From Clostridia bacterium UC5.1-1D2 (GTDB taxonomy: Bacteria; Bacillota; Clostridia; Lachnospirales; Lachnospiraceae), in assembly GCA_001304855.1 (NCBI GenBank), contig BBZN01000005.1, forward strand, positions 97,413-161,412: a stretch of DNA of 64,000 nt, given 5' to 3'. This document shows, in pieces, positions 9,027 to 20,232 of the stretch. The notes beneath the pieces were generated by a model. It saw only the letters and a program-made list of their open reading frames with translations. It was not told the origin of the DNA and searched no databases. Position numbers and translations under genes: made by a program. The first letter of the stretch is position 1; each line of letters opens with the position of its first letter.

Positions 9027-10743
9027 ATGTTTTGTACAAAATGCGGAGAAGCGCTGCCGGATGATGCCTTGTTCTGCACATCCTGCGGAGAACCGGTGGA
9101 GACGGAGACGGAGGAGGGCGGCGGGTCCGAGGCCGGGGCCGCAGATCCGGGAAGGAAAAAGGGACCCTCGAAAACAGTTTTAATTGCAATGGGAGCCGTT
9201 GCGGGCGTTGCGGCCTGCGGCCTGGTTGCAGCAGCTTTTGTGTGGAACCGTCCGGGGGCGGTTGTGCTCAGAGGCATCAAAAATACAGTGGAGGCAGCCT
9301 GCACCCAGGAGTCGGGAGTATCGGAATATCTGGGAATGAATAAAATCAACAAAATGCTCACCTCGGGGACTCGCGTCAGACCATGACCTTTGAAGGGGCC
9401 GCAGGCTCCTCCGATTATGGCATAACCAGCGCAAGCGTGGGATTTAACTGGCAGCTTGACAAGTCAAAGGACGGAAAGACGTCGGGTAAGGTCACAGGAA
9501 CGGTGGCCAATATGGACGCCATAGGCCTGGAGTTCTATAATGACAAGGATATAACCGTAGTGGGCCTCCCCGATCTGTATAAGAAATATTTTTACCTGAA
9601 CCACAAGGAACTGGAAGAAAAACTGGAAAGCTCCAAATTCAGGGCAAAACTCAGGGAAGACTTTGACATCAATATCAGCGGAAACTACAGCAAAGAAGAG
9701 AGAGACATTGCCTATGGGTACTGGACTGCCAGCAAGGGAGACTGGGCGGCGCTGGCAAAGAATATGAAGATTACCGGTCTGGATAAGAAAAAGTTACCAT
9801 AGGAGGCAAAAGCAAAGCCTGTAAAGGGTATGAGCTCACCATTCAGAAGGATGATCTGAAAAATATAAATGAGGGATTCTTTAATTATCTTTCAGGCAAC
9901 AGCTATGTGGTAGACGGTTTAGGCGCAATGAGCTACGGGTGGTACGATTATGATAAGCGGGTTTCTGCTGTGAAGGACGACTTTAAAACCATGCGCAAAG
10001 AGCTGGCAAAAGCGCTGAAGGACGATCTTGTAATCCGGCTTTATATAGGGCCCAAAGGGAGGATTGTCTATGCAGAAAGCGAATACTCCCTGAGAATCGA
10101 TTCCAGTGAACGGCTTAATCTCTCCTGCGCCCTGGAGATGACCGGCGAGAAGAATCCTCTGGATAATCTGAAGCTGGAAGGGGAGCTGGACGACGGGCGG
10201 TATGGTAATTCGGCAGGCTTTACCGTTGAGCGGGAATTAAAGGACGGAAAGACCAGCCTTAAGGATTCTCTGGAGGTGGAAGGCTATATTAAGGACAACT
10301 ATGGCGACCGCCTTTCCTGCCGGACTACGGCGGAAGGGTCGCTGAACAAGGAAAACGCCGAGTGGGAAGTGGAGCTGGGGCTGGTTGTGCCGGGCTTCCG
10401 GGCTTCCGCTGCAGCGGAAGGCTCCGTGGAGGATTTAAAGAAGGGAAGCCGCTTCAATATTCTTCTGGACGACGTTACGCTGAAGGCCTATGATTCCACG
10501 GCTCCGATTCTGGAGGTGGAAGCAAGCTACGGCGTAGAACCTCTCAAGGAGGCCGTTGTAAATCCGGGAGAGGATGCCAAGACAGTGAACGTGCTGAACC
10601 TTTCCGCAGATGACTGGAAGGAGATAGAAGACGAGATAGAAGACAACCTCTATAACCGCAGCGGTTCTTCTATGGGAGGCTTTGGCTTTGGCGGCTACGG
10701 TTCGGCGGCTACAACAGCCGCTCCTGCACAGAACTGGGATTAA
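9027..10743 (+). CDS. Zinc-ribbon membrane-anchored protein, large extracytoplasmic domain
   Basis: About 571 residues after correcting single-base losses near 9365 and 9797. Order: N-terminal zinc ribbon CTKCGEALPDDALFCTSCG; acidic Gly-rich linker; one membrane helix (VLIAMGAVAGVAACGLVAAA, about residues 53-73); then a long domain probably outside the cell, with DUF5105/DUF4878-like character, ending in a Gly/Ser/Ala-rich tail. This architecture (cytoplasmic ribbon, one helix, outer domain) is typical of Clostridia surface-stress or lipid-binding proteins of unknown role. It follows the other zinc-ribbon gene by 70 bases. Confidence 0.65.
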
Positions 10744-10761
10744 AACATAAGATAACCATAG

Positions 10762-10812
10762 AAAGCCGGGAGAGAACCTGTGCCATACCACAGGGTTCTC
10801 CCCCGGCTTTTT
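10762..10812. terminator. Bidirectional terminator between zinc-ribbon gene and hppA
   Basis: AAAGCCGGGAGAGAACC pairs (with a few bulges) with GGGTTCTCCCCCGGCTTT; T run on the plus strand, A run before the stem on the other side. It lies between two convergent genes. Confidence 0.8.
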
Positions 10813-10845
10813 GCGCGCTCTTTATATGGACGTTAAGCCCTCATA

Positions 10846-12823
10846 TTACAAAAGCCCGCCAAAACGAAGAAACAGAGGCGCAAATACCAGCGACACAATG
10901 GTCATAAGTTTAATCAGAATATTGATGGAGGGCCCTGAGGTGTCCTTAAAGGGATCTCCACTGTGTCCCCCACCACCGCCGCCTTGTGGGCAGCGCTGCC
11001 CTTGCCTCCATGGTGGCCCTCCTCGATATATTTTTTCGCGTTATCCCATGCTCCGCCGGAGTTGGACATAAAGATAGCCATGAGCACGCCGGTTACCAGC
11101 GCGCCTGTCAGCAGTCCTCCCAGGGCCTCCGGCCCCAGAATCAGGCCTGTTACAAGGGGAGCGGCTACAGCCATTAGGCCGGGCAGGTACATTTCGTGCA
11201 GGGCTGCAGCGGTGGAGATGGAAACGCAGGTTGCGTAGTCAGGCTTGTCAGTGCCTTCCAGAATTCCCGGTTTTTCCCGGAATTGGCGGCGTACCTCCCC
11301 GATCATCTCATGGGCTGCCTTGGACACGGATTCCATTGTCATGGCTGAGAACAGGAAGGTCAGCATTCCGCCGATAAAAAGACCGACGATTACGTGAGCG
11401 TTAAGAATATCAATGGTAGTCAGCTTGACTGCTTCCGCGTAGGATACAAAAAGAGCCAGGGCAGTCAGAGCTGCGGAGCCGATGGCAAATCCCTTGCCAA
11501 TCGCTGCGGTAGTGTTGCCGACGGAATCCAGCTTGTCGGTAATATTGCGGACGGATTCATCCAGCCCCGCCATCTCCGCGATTCCGCCTGCGTTGTCTGC
11601 AATAGGACCGTAAGCGTCGATGGCTACGGTAATGCCTGTTGTGGACAGCATTCCGACGGCAGCCAGGGCGATTCCGTAAAGCCCCATGAGGCTGTTGGCT
11701 ATGAGTATGCCTGCACAGACCAGAAGAATCGGAACGGCGGTGGACTGCATGCCTACGGCGATACCGCTGATCACCGTGGTGGCGGAGCCGGTTTCGGACT
11801 GTTCCGCTACTTTTTTAACAAAACGGAAATCCCCGGAGGTATAGATTTCCGTTACAACACCGATTAACACGCCTACCAACAGGCCGGTAATGACCGTCAA
11901 CGCAGCCCGGAGATTCCCAAAGAACATATAACTCAGGCCCAGAGCGGCGATTACCACCAGGGCGGTTGCGCCGTACTCTCCTGTCTTAAGGGCTTTGTGG
12001 GGGTCGTTTCCTCCCGCGGCTTTTACCAGCAGAGCGCCGATAATGGCGGCTGCAACACCGGCAGCGGAGAGGAGCAGGGGAAACAGGATTCCCGCTTCCT
12101 GGAAAAATACAAGTCCCAGAGTCAGGGCGGAGATAATAGAGCCACATAGGACTCAAACAGATCGGCGCCCATACCCGCTACGTCGCCCACATTGTCGCCT
12201 ACATTGTCTGCAATAACGGCGGGATTGCGGGGATCGTCCTCCGGGATGCCCGCCTCCACCTTCCCCACCAGATCCGCTCCTACGTCGCGGCTTGGTGTAG
12301 ATACCGCCGCCCACACGGGCAAAGAGGGCGATGGAAGATGCGCCCAGGCTGAAGCCGGACAGGACGGATACGTCTCCCGTGAGAATGTAGAGTCCGCCGA
12401 CGCCTGTAAGCCCAAGTCCCACTACGGCCATACCCATAACGCTTCCGCCGGAAAAGGCGAGGGACAATGCCCGGTTCATGCCGTAGAGGCGGGCGGCATT
12501 GGCTGTGCGGCAGTTGGCCCTCACAGCTGCGCTCATTCCCAGGTAGCCGGCTGCAGTGGAAAAGCGCTCCCTGCCAGAAAGCAGCCTGCAGTTACCCAGT
12601 TTCCAATTCCTACGCCTATGACAACAAAAAGAACAGCTACGAAAACAATCAGAATTTTGTACTCGGATGCCAGGAAAGCCCGGGCGCCTTCGGCGATGGC
12701 GTCTGCAATCTCCCGCATTTTTCCATCACCCGGATCCTGCCGGATGACATAAAGCCTGGTAAAAATGGCGTATATAAGTCCCGCCAATCCCACAAATGGG
12801 ACGATAAACAGTGATAATTCCAT
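10846..12823 (-). CDS. hppA: Membrane-bound ion-translocating pyrophosphatase
   Basis: Integral membrane pump of about 660 residues that couples pyrophosphate hydrolysis to H+ or Na+ export. The substrate site is seen in [20 protein letters not shown] followed by [18 protein letters not shown]. The segment [18 protein letters not shown] has Ala where K+-independent enzymes have Lys, so this is a K+-dependent form. Several homopolymer losses (about 10958, 12145, 12290 and 12570) break the frame; corrected, the C-terminus reads [18 protein letters not shown] and stops at 10846-10848. The start at 12823 follows AGGAGGG, and a good promoter lies upstream (12870-12898). Single-gene unit. Confidence 0.93.
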
Positions 12824-13222
12824 AATATCCCTCCTGATTTTGTGCAAAATTTATAATACCCTCCATTTGATTGTAGCAAATACTGTTGGAATAATCAACA
12901 AAAAATTTTATATACCTAAAAATATTGTAATTATGTCCGGAAAATTGAGGCTTGGAAGCGTCGGAGGCAGGTTGGTATTGAGTGAAGCCAGGCAGTGTGG
13001 AGTGCAGGTTGACATAGGGTGGAAGGATAGAGTGCCGGGAAGCAGGTTGTTGTTGAGAAAGTCTCTGTGGCACAGACCGGCGGTGAAGGGCGATGGAAGA
13101 AAATTGTAATATAATGTAATGGGAATGAAATTGAACCCCTCCTTCCCTCCTATTATAATAAAAGCATAACATACCGGAACCGGGGCGGCTCCGGCTTCCG
13201 GCTTTAACTGAGGAGGAGAGGT
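12824..13222. other. Intergenic region between divergent hppA and repeat-protein gene
   Basis: About 400 bases. The left part holds the hppA promoter (minus strand). The middle (12940-13090) is G/T-rich with no recognisable element. A TATAAT at 13110-13115 may serve the gene at 13223, but no matching -35 box was seen. Confidence 0.6.
12870..12898 (-). promoter_or_regulatory. hppA promoter
   Basis: On the minus strand: TTGATT (12898-12893), 17-base spacer, TACAAT (12875-12870), about 40 bases before the hppA start codon. Confidence 0.7.
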
Positions 13223-14522
13223 ATGAAGGCAGCAGTTGGAAGGATTCCTGTTTATTTTATAGTTTCCTTTATTATGTCGTGTGTGTTGGGGCTCACAGCT
13301 CCTGCCGCTTCGGAGAAAATCGATACGGTGAAGCTGGTCTTTTCCTACGGAGAGACGCCCAGAGCAGGGGAAGCCCCGGGGGATATCAAGGCAAGGGCTT
13401 CCGGAAGCGGATTCTCAGTGGAGAGCGCGGAGTATGCCAATGATGTGGAAGTGTGGAAACTGGGGGACCGGCCTGAGGTGAAAGTTACGTTGGCTGCAGC
13501 GGAGGGATACCGTTTCTCTTACAGCGCCTCCGGCCATTTTAAGCTAAGCGGCTGCGGTGCGGAGTTTAAGCGGGCCAAGATTTACGACGGCGGAGGCACT
13601 CTGGTTCTGGAAGCGTATCTGAAACGGGTGGAAGGGAAGCCGGGCAAAGTCCAAGGGCTGGAGTGGGACTCCTCCTACGGGATGTGGGAAGCCCTGGAGG
13701 AGGATGTAAAGCACTACGAGGTCCGCCTGTACCGCGACAAAAAGCTGTTAACTACAGTTACCACAGAGAACACGGTTTATGATTTCAGAAGCTATATTAC
13801 ACGGAGCGGAGATTACACCTTCCGGGTCAGGGGCTTGCCGTCTATGGAGGCAAGGGGGGAGACTGGTCTGATTACTCTGAGGAAAATACATTTACGGACA
13901 GGGAAGCCGGGAATTACAGCAAGGGCGCCTGGATTCAGAACCAGTATGGGTGGTGGTACAGATACCATAATGGAGATTATCCTGTGAGTACCTGGAAGAA
14001 CATCGATAATGTCTGGTATTATTTCAACCGCGACGGATATTCCCTCAACGGCTGGCAGCAGTTGGAGGACTGCTGGTATTATCTGGGAGAAAACGGGAAA
14101 ATGGCAACAGGCTGGCTGGAGGTAAAGGGCCTCTGGTATTACTTTAACCAGGACGGGGCAATGCTTACAGACTGGCGGCAGATAAACGGATACTGGTATT
14201 ATCTGGGCCAGGACGGAGCTATGGCCAGGGGCTGGCAGCAGATAAGCGGACGTTGGTATTACCTGAACGGTGACGGAGTGATGCTCACAGGCTGGCAGAA
14301 TATCAACGGCCTTTGGTATTACCTGAACGGTGACGGAGCGATGCTCGCAGGCTGGCAGAATATCAACGGCCTCTGGTATTACCTGAACGGTGACGGAGCG
14401 ATGCTCACAGACTGGCAGAATATCAACGGCCTCTGGTATTACCTGGACGCAGGCGGAGCATGTATGCAAACCGGTATACGCCGGAGGGTTACTATGTGGA
14501 CGGCAGCGGAAGGCGGAATTAA
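13223..14522 (+). CDS. Secreted cell-wall (choline)-binding repeat protein
   Basis: About 433 residues once two single-base losses (about 13833 and 14473) are corrected. Signal peptide at the start (VYFIVSFIMSCVLGLTAPAA). An N-terminal all-beta region of about 180 residues with a fibronectin-like segment follows, then a linker (GAWIQNQYGWWYRYHNGDYP) and eight 20-residue repeats of the type WQNINGLWYYLNGDGAMLTG, which fold as aromatic beta-hairpins that bind choline or related wall polymer groups. It ends YTPEGYYVDGSGRWN with TAA at 14520. No enzyme domain seen, so it is likely a surface adhesin-like or wall-bound protein. Confidence 0.8.
14281..14460 (+). repeat. Three near-identical 60-bp tandem repeats in the wall-binding gene
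   Basis: Three consecutive 60-bp units encode the last choline-binding-type repeats and differ at only a few bases, while the five upstream units are more divergent. The number of units may vary between strains through recombination. Confidence 0.75.
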
Positions 14523-14626
14523 AGTCTGCCTCAGCGCCAGCGCTTGTCCGGTTACGGCTTTCCCGTGACTCGGCAATCTCCAGCCAATATACGGGCCTGC
14601 GGGCAGCATGGCGGAACCTGTGAAGC

Positions 14627-15068
14627 TCAGTCATGTATTTCGCTGCTCTCCAGATTATGGCAGATTTTTTCCAGGCAGCGGCAGAATTCCTCCATCTCCT
14701 CAGGCTTAAGCCTTCCAGATCTGCAGGTCCACGAACTGAAGGGCCTGACGCACCTTGACGGCTTCCTCTTTTCCCGCTTCCGTCAGGCAGACGAGGAAGG
14801 AACGGCGGCAGCCCGGATCCCGCTCCCTCACCAGATAACCGGATTCCCCCAGGCGGTCTAAGGATCTGGACATGGTGGTTACATCCATCTGGCAGACGTC
14901 CGCCAGCTCCTTCTGGGTAATGCGATCCCTGGTGAGCAGGGAATCCAGAATTCTGGCATGGCCCTGGCCAAAGGTAAGGCCGATCTGGCTGAAGTAAGGC
15001 TGAAGAATGTGTTTTCTAGCTTTCTCTGCCCGTACCAGCAGATGGCGGACATAGTATGTTTCAATCAT
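14627..15068 (-). CDS. MarR-family transcriptional regulator
   Basis: About 146 residues. Winged helix-turn-helix with LTFGQGHARILDSLL, ITQKELADVCQMDVTTMSRS and the wing GYLVRERDPGCRRSFLVCLT. Two single-base losses near 14710 give a false stop at 14706; corrected, it reads GLSPEEMEEFCRCLEKICHN and ends at TGA 14627-14629. It is the last gene of a three-gene minus-strand unit with the two ABC exporter halves. The two TTGCNNNNGCAA sites at the operon promoter are its probable operators, giving feedback control of drug or lipid export. Confidence 0.82.
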
Positions 15069-15139
15069 AGTGATCGTTCCTTTCTGTGACGGGGGCCGGA
15101 TACGTTCCGGCGCCCCATCATTTGTCTGTTCAGATTTTC

Positions 15140-17025
15140 CTATTCCAGTTCAAACTGTCCTGTGTAGAGCTGATAATACCTTCCCTTTTGCTCCAGCAGC
15201 TCGTCGTGGCTGCCCCGCTCTATAATCTCCCCTTTTTCCAGCACCATAATAGCCTTGGAATTGCGCACTGTGGAGAGGCGGTGTGCAATGACGAATACGG
15301 TCCTGCCTTCCATCAGCGAATCCATGCCTTTTTCAATGAGCTTTTCCGTACGGGTGTCGATGGAGCTGGTGGCCTCATCCAGAATCAACACAGGAGGCCG
15401 GGAGATAGCCGCCCTGGCAATGGCCAGAAGCTGCCGCTGGCCCTGGGACAGATTGGAACCGTCGCTGTGGAGCACTGTGTCATAGCCCTGGGGCAGACGG
15501 CGGATAAAGGAGTGGGCGTTGGCAATTTTGGCCGCATTTTTTACGTCCTCATCTGTGGCGTCCAGCCGCCCGTAGCGGATATTGTCTGCGATGGTTCCGG
15601 TGAAAAGGTGGGTATCCTGGATCACCATTGAGAGGGAACGGCGCAGGTCGTTCTTTTTAATGTTCCTGATATCAATGCCGTCGTAAGTGATAACGCCTCT
15701 GTTCAGCTCATAGAACCGGTTGACCAGGTTGATGATGGTGGTCTTGCCCGCCCCTGTGGAGCCGACAAACGCAATTTTCTGTCCCGGTTTGGCGTAGAGG
15801 CTTATGCCTCCCAGAACGTTTTTGTCCGTCGTGTATCCGAATGCCACATCGTGGAAGCGCACGTCTCCCCGGAGAGGAACAAGGGTGAAGGCTTCCCTTT
15901 GATCTGCCTCAGGGGAATCCAGGCGGCCTGCCGGAACCTTCCAGGCAAAATCCTCGGTAAATTCCCTGCACTCCTTCAGGGTTCCGTCCCCGTCCCTGCA
16001 CACGTTGCACAGAGTGACCCTTCCCTCATCGGTTTCCGGTTTTTCATCCATCATATCAAAAATACGCTCTGCGCCTGAGAGGGCTGCCAGAAGAAAGTTG
16101 ATTTGCTGGGTAAACTGGTTAATAGGCATTGCGCTTTGGCGCACATAGACCAGATAGGAGGCCAGGGTCCCCAGATCCGCCAGCCCTGCCAGAACAAAGA
16201 GTCCTCCGGCACAGGCAGATAAGGCATAGTTGATATAGGACAAGGCCACGATGGTAGGCACAGTCATACCCGAATAGGTCAGGGCTTTGGTGGCGGACTG
16301 GCGGAAGGCTTCATTTCTGCGGCAGAACTCCTCAAATCCCGGGCCTCGTGGTTGAACACCTTCTCAACCTTCTGCCCTGCCACCATCTCCTCCACAAAGC
16401 CGTTGATGCGGCCCAAATGCATCTGCTGCTGGACGAAATATTTCTTGCTGCGCTTTCCGTTATACTGGATAAAGAGCGCCATCAGAAGGAGAAAGGCAAA
16501 TACGATAATGGACAGCTGCCAGCTCAGCACCAGCAGCATGGTGACGGTTCCCGCTATGGTGATAAAGCTCTGTACCATCATTGCAAAGCTGTTGTTCAGT
16601 GCCTCGCTGATGGTATCCACATCGTTTGTGAAGCGGCTCATCAGCTCCCCGTGGGTGTTGGCGTCAAAATAAGTCAGAGGCAGGGTCTGGGTGTGCCGGA
16701 ACAGATCCCCACGGATCTCGCTTACCACCTGCTGGGAAATGTGAACCATAAGCTGGTTGTAGGCATAGCAGGAGAGGACGCCGCAGAAATACATCACCGC
16801 CATAAACGCCAGCATTCTTACAAGCCCCGGCATATCTCCCGGAATAATATAATGATTGATCACAGGCTTTAGAAGGTAAGTTCCAAATATGCTTGCCGAA
16901 GCGCTGACAGTCACCAGCGCCGCTATGATCAGCATATACCATTTGTGGCGCCCCAGATAGCCCAGCAGCTGCAGGAGGGCCCGTTTTGTGTTTTTCGGTC
17001 TGTTATAATTTGCCGGTCTTGCCAT
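15140..17025 (-). CDS. ABC exporter half-transporter, catalytically competent subunit
   Basis: About 628 residues with six membrane helices in the N-terminal half and an ATPase domain at the end: Walker A GSTGAGKTT, signature LSQGQRQ, Walker B VLILDEATSS with the catalytic Glu, and the switch His in VIAHRLSTV. One frame break near 16335-16345 is a homopolymer loss. It has an insert before the ATPase (about 40 residues, CRDGDGTLKECREFTEDFAW). The start overlaps the stop of the preceding half-transporter by one base. With that partner it forms a heterodimeric exporter of the TM287/288 or BmrCD kind; cargo unknown. Confidence 0.88.
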
Positions 17026-18748
17026 TACAGATTCGCTCCTTCCTTCTGGGAATAATAGATTTCCTGGTATATCTGGTTGGAAGCCAGAAGGGTTTCATGA
17101 TCGCCCGCTCCATTCACCTTCCCATCCTCCAGAATAATGATCTGGTCCGCATGAATAACGGAGGAAATGCGCTGTGCAATGATGATCTTGGTGACGCCCG
17201 GCATGCCGGCTGCCAGGCCTTCCCGGATTCTGGCCTCTGTGGCCGTATCTACAGCGCTGGTGGAATCGTCCAGAATCAGTACCTTGGGGGATTTGAGCAA
17301 TGCTCTTGCAATGCAGAGCCTCTGCTTTTGCCCGCCCGATACATTGACGCCGCCCTGGCCCAGCTCCGTATCATAGCCATGTTCCAGGCGGTCGATAAAT
17401 TCATCTACTCCTGCAATGCGGCAGGCCTCCCGGATCTCCTCCTCGGTGGCATCCTCCTTTCCCCACTTAAGGTTCTCACGGACTGTGCCGGAGAACAGGG
17501 TGTTTTTCTGGAGGACCATGGCGATGGAATCTCTCAGGCCTTTCAGGTGATACTCATACACAGGATGGCTATCAATGTAAACCGTTCCTTCCGTGGCCTC
17601 GTACAGGCGGAGGATCAGCTGCACCAGGGTGCTCTTTGCAGCGCCGGTCTGGCCGATAATTCCGACGGTCTGCCCTGCCTTAATATGGAAGGAGATGTCC
17701 GAGAGAACATACTCGGCCGCATCTGTATTGTACTTGAAATACACGTGGTCAAAGCGTATATCGCCCTGCTCCACTACCAGATCTCCAGCCCGCTCCTCGC
17801 TGATGTCGATCTCCTCCTCCATGACCTCGGAGATGCGTTTCCAGGAGGCCAGGCCTCTGGTGGTCATGAGAAATACATTGGAGAACATCATCAGAGAGTT
17901 CAGCACCTGAAGAACATAGGAGAGAAATCCTGTAAGCTCCCCTACCTTTACCTCCCCTATGGTAACCAGCTTTCCTCCGAACCACAGGATGCAGATGATG
18001 GTGCAGTACATCACCAGCTGCATGGCAGGCATGTTCAGCACAGCCAGGCGGAAGGCCTTCTCAGCCGTTGTCTGGAGATTGGAATTTACCTCCTGGAATT
18101 TTTCGATCTCATAATCGCCCCTGACATAGGATTTCACCACCCGTATGGCCGTAAGGTTTTCCTGTATAATCCGGTTCACAAGGTCGATGGCTCCCTGCAT
18201 TACCTGATAGAGAGGCCGCACATGGCTGATGATAAAGAAGAGCATAATCCCAGCACAGGGGAGGCCACGAAAAACACCAGCGCCAATTTAGGATTGATAT
18301 AGAAAGAAGCCACCATGGCAGTGAGCATCATCACAGGTGAGCGGAATCCCGGCCGCATGCCTGTTGCAATGGAATTCTGAATGGTGGTCACGTCGCTGGT
18401 AAGCCTGGTCACCAGGGAGGCGCTGCTGAAATGGTCCGTGTTTGCAAAGGAAAACTGCTGGAGCTTAGCAAACTCCGCTTTCCGAAGCTCCGCGCCCACG
18501 CCCTGTCCGCACCTTGCGGCAAAGCGGGCCGCCCCCTGTCCCAGGACCAGGGACAGAAGGGCCAGGAATACCATCTGCAGCCCCTTCATGACAATGTAAG
18601 GCCGATCCCCGTTGGCAATCCCCACATCCAGGATAGCGGCCATTACAAGGGGAATCACAAGTTCAAACACAGTCTCCCCTTCAATGCACAGAACAGCCAG
18701 GCAGGCGTCCTTCCTGTAAGGCTTAACATATTTAAGAAACTCTTTCAT
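17025..18748 (-). CDS. ABC exporter half-transporter, degenerate-site subunit
   Basis: About 574 residues, six membrane helices then an ATPase domain. The ATPase has Walker A GQTGAAKST, signature VSGGQKQR, but Walker B reads VLILDDSTSA (Asp in place of catalytic Glu) and the switch position reads IIIAQRISSV (Gln in place of His). These are the marks of the non-catalytic subunit in heterodimeric ABC exporters, whose partner (next gene) keeps both residues. One homopolymer loss near 18235 splits the frame. First gene of the exporter-marR operon. Confidence 0.88.
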
Positions 18749-18791
18749 TCCGAAATGTTCTCCTTCACTCTTTTTCAGTGGCGCAGATAAA

Positions 18792-18818
18792 TTGCAATAG
18801 CAATAGTTGCGTATGCAA
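18792..18818 (-). promoter_or_regulatory. Double MarR-type operator
   Basis: Two perfect inverted repeats of the form TTGCNNNNGCAA: TTGCAATAGCAA at 18792-18803 and TTGCGTATGCAA at 18807-18818, with centres 15 bp apart. They lie directly downstream of the -10 box and cover the start point, an ideal place for repression by the MarR protein of this operon. Confidence 0.65.
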
Positions 18819-18820
18819 TT

Positions 18821-18849
18821 ATTGTATGCTCATGAGTTGGATTTGTCAA
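18821..18849 (-). promoter_or_regulatory. Promoter of the ABC exporter-marR operon
   Basis: On the minus strand: TTGACA (18849-18844), 17-base spacer, TACAAT (18826-18821). Near-consensus sigma-A promoter, directly beside the double operator. Confidence 0.78.
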
Positions 18850-19145
18850 TATATAACCCCCATATGCGGACCCTCCCGGAGGACAAAAATGCCGCAGGGC
18901 TTTTCACTATTATATCCTGAAGCCGTCTTGAAAAAACGGGGGTATCTATGATAGAATTAACGTAACCGTTCAGGGCGGACTGCTTCTGCACTATTTTTCA
19001 CATCGGATGGATATACCGGCTTTTCCGGTCAAGAGGATAAGCGTCCTGAGCTGTTACGAATTAACTGACAAGAAGGCCGGATCTGTGGAAGAAACCCAAG
19101 TTCTGCCGGGGGGAATCATACTATTTGACCGAAGAGGAGAAAAAA
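18850..19145. other. Intergenic region with MITE-like repeat copy 3
   Basis: About 300 bases between divergent genes. The right half is the 98-bp repeat at 18961-19058; the rest shows no gene. The promoter of the 19146 gene was not recognised. Confidence 0.6.
18961..19058 (+). repeat. MITE-like palindromic repeat, copy 3 (most complete)
   Basis: Both ends are inverted copies: CGTAACCGTTCAGGGCG at the left and, on the other strand, CGTAACAGCTCAGGACG at the right (14 of 17 match). 98 bp, no coding capacity, inner hairpin ACCGGCTTTTCCGGT. Copies at 7142 and 8193 share the ends and inner blocks. Confidence 0.65.
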
Positions 19146-19829
19146 ATGAGAAAAACACGGCTTGGAGCAATTTTAATCACCCTTACGGCAGTTATGGCCT
19201 GCCTGTCCCCTGGGGCCGCCCTGGCTTACGGCCCCGGGGACATGGGCTACGGCGGCAATTATTACGGCGGCGGCCCCGGCACAAACTACGGGGACGCCCA
19301 GGTGAACTCAGACAGTGTTGTCCGCGCATATCCCGGATTTAACACCAATGTGCCCGACGCTTCCTCCTATGACATGGGCTCCGATTACTGGTGGAACTAT
19401 TATGATGAGGATTACTGGGACGACTGGTACGGCTGGGACGAGGATGACGGCGACTGGTGGAACTACAGCGGCGGTCCCGGCGTCAACAACGGCCAGGGAT
19501 GGCGCTACAGCCCCAACGGATGGTGGTATCAGGTATACGGCGGCGGCTGGCTTTCCGGCGGCTGGCAGTTTATCCGCAGCAGATGGTACCGCTTTGACAA
19601 CAGCGGTTACATGGTGACCGGGTGGTATCAGGACGGAAACGGCTACTGGTATTATTTGAATCCGGTGGATGACGGAACGCTGGGAATGATGCGCACAGGC
19701 TGGCAGGTTATCGACGGGAAAACCTACTATTTCAATCCCCAGTCGGACGGAACCATGGGCCGGATGTATGTGAACACCACCACGCCCGACGGTTATCTGG
19801 TGGGAGCGGACGGAGCGTTGGTACGGTAA
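19146..19829 (+). CDS. Secreted cell-wall-binding repeat protein, aromatic- and Gly-rich
   Basis: Intact, 227 residues. Signal peptide (LGAILITLTAVMACLSPGAA), then a Gly/Tyr/Asp/Trp-rich region (YWWNYYDEDYWDDWYGWDED) and four or five aromatic wall-binding repeats (GWYQDGNGYWYYLNPVDDG; GWQVIDGKTYYFNP). The start at 19146 follows GAGGAG; an upstream TTG at 19125 is in frame but less likely. It resembles the repeat region of the 13223 gene, with no enzyme domain. A strong terminator follows. Confidence 0.78.
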   Translation: MRKTRLGAILITLTAVMACLSPGAALAYGPGDMGYGGNYYGGGPGTNYGDAQVNSDSVVRAYPGFNTNVPDASSYDMGSDYWWNYYDEDYWDDWYGWDEDDGDWWNYSGGPGVNNGQGWRYSPNGWWYQVYGGGWLSGGWQFIRSRWYRFDNSGYMVTGWYQDGNGYWYYLNPVDDGTLGMMRTGWQVIDGKTYYFNPQSDGTMGRMYVNTTTPDGYLVGADGALVR

Positions 19830-19872
19830 TTTGCCGCAGACGTTTTGCTCCCCGTATTCGTTCCGGATAAAC

Positions 19873-19926
19873 AAAAATAAGAGCGCCCGCTCCCGGACAT
19901 CCGGGAGCGGGCAGCTCTTATTTTTG
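19873..19926. terminator. Strong bidirectional terminator
   Basis: AAAAATAAGAGC-GCCCGCTCCCGG pairs with CCGGGAGCGGGC-GCTCTTATTTTT around a CAT-centred loop, with an A run before and a T run after the stem. Confidence 0.9.
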
Positions 19927-20232
19927 AAAGACTGTTTTATCATGCCGTATTATAATGACCTGAACTTATCATCTGTGGATAAAAGGAAATCATTTGTACC
20001 TTCTTCTGCCGCCTGTGCCGTACCATCCGGGTGTGTGATGGAGTTGTAATGCAATCAGGAAGTTTTATGTTCCGGAATCCCCGGCCCCCGGCAGCTATCT
20101 TTCATCCGTTCATAATGTTAATGCGCCGGGCCTCATTTTTATTGCAAAAAATTGCCTCTTATTGCCAGTGCCTGTATTCTGTGATAATATAAAGGTTGCT
20201 TTGCGCATAGTTACGGAAATGAGGATAAAAAC
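19927..20232. other. Intergenic region upstream of the TSUP transporter
   Basis: About 300 bases without a gene. A promoter for the next gene lies at its right end; nothing else was recognised. Confidence 0.6.
20162..20190 (+). promoter_or_regulatory. Promoter of the TSUP transporter gene
   Basis: TTGCCA (20162-20167), 17-base spacer, TAATAT (20185-20190), about 40 bases before the start codon. Confidence 0.65.

Noticed and set aside
8528..9361. 277-residue minus-strand frame
   Set aside because: Shadow of the zinc-ribbon genes; low-complexity translation and no RBS.
14281..14460. Regular 60-bp repeats as a CRISPR-like array
   Set aside because: No unique spacers; the repeats encode choline-binding-type protein repeats in frame.
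16986..18302. 438-residue open frame on the plus strand opposite the ABC exporter
   Set aside because: It is a shadow of the two ABC genes, has no RBS or known domain and crosses both genes.
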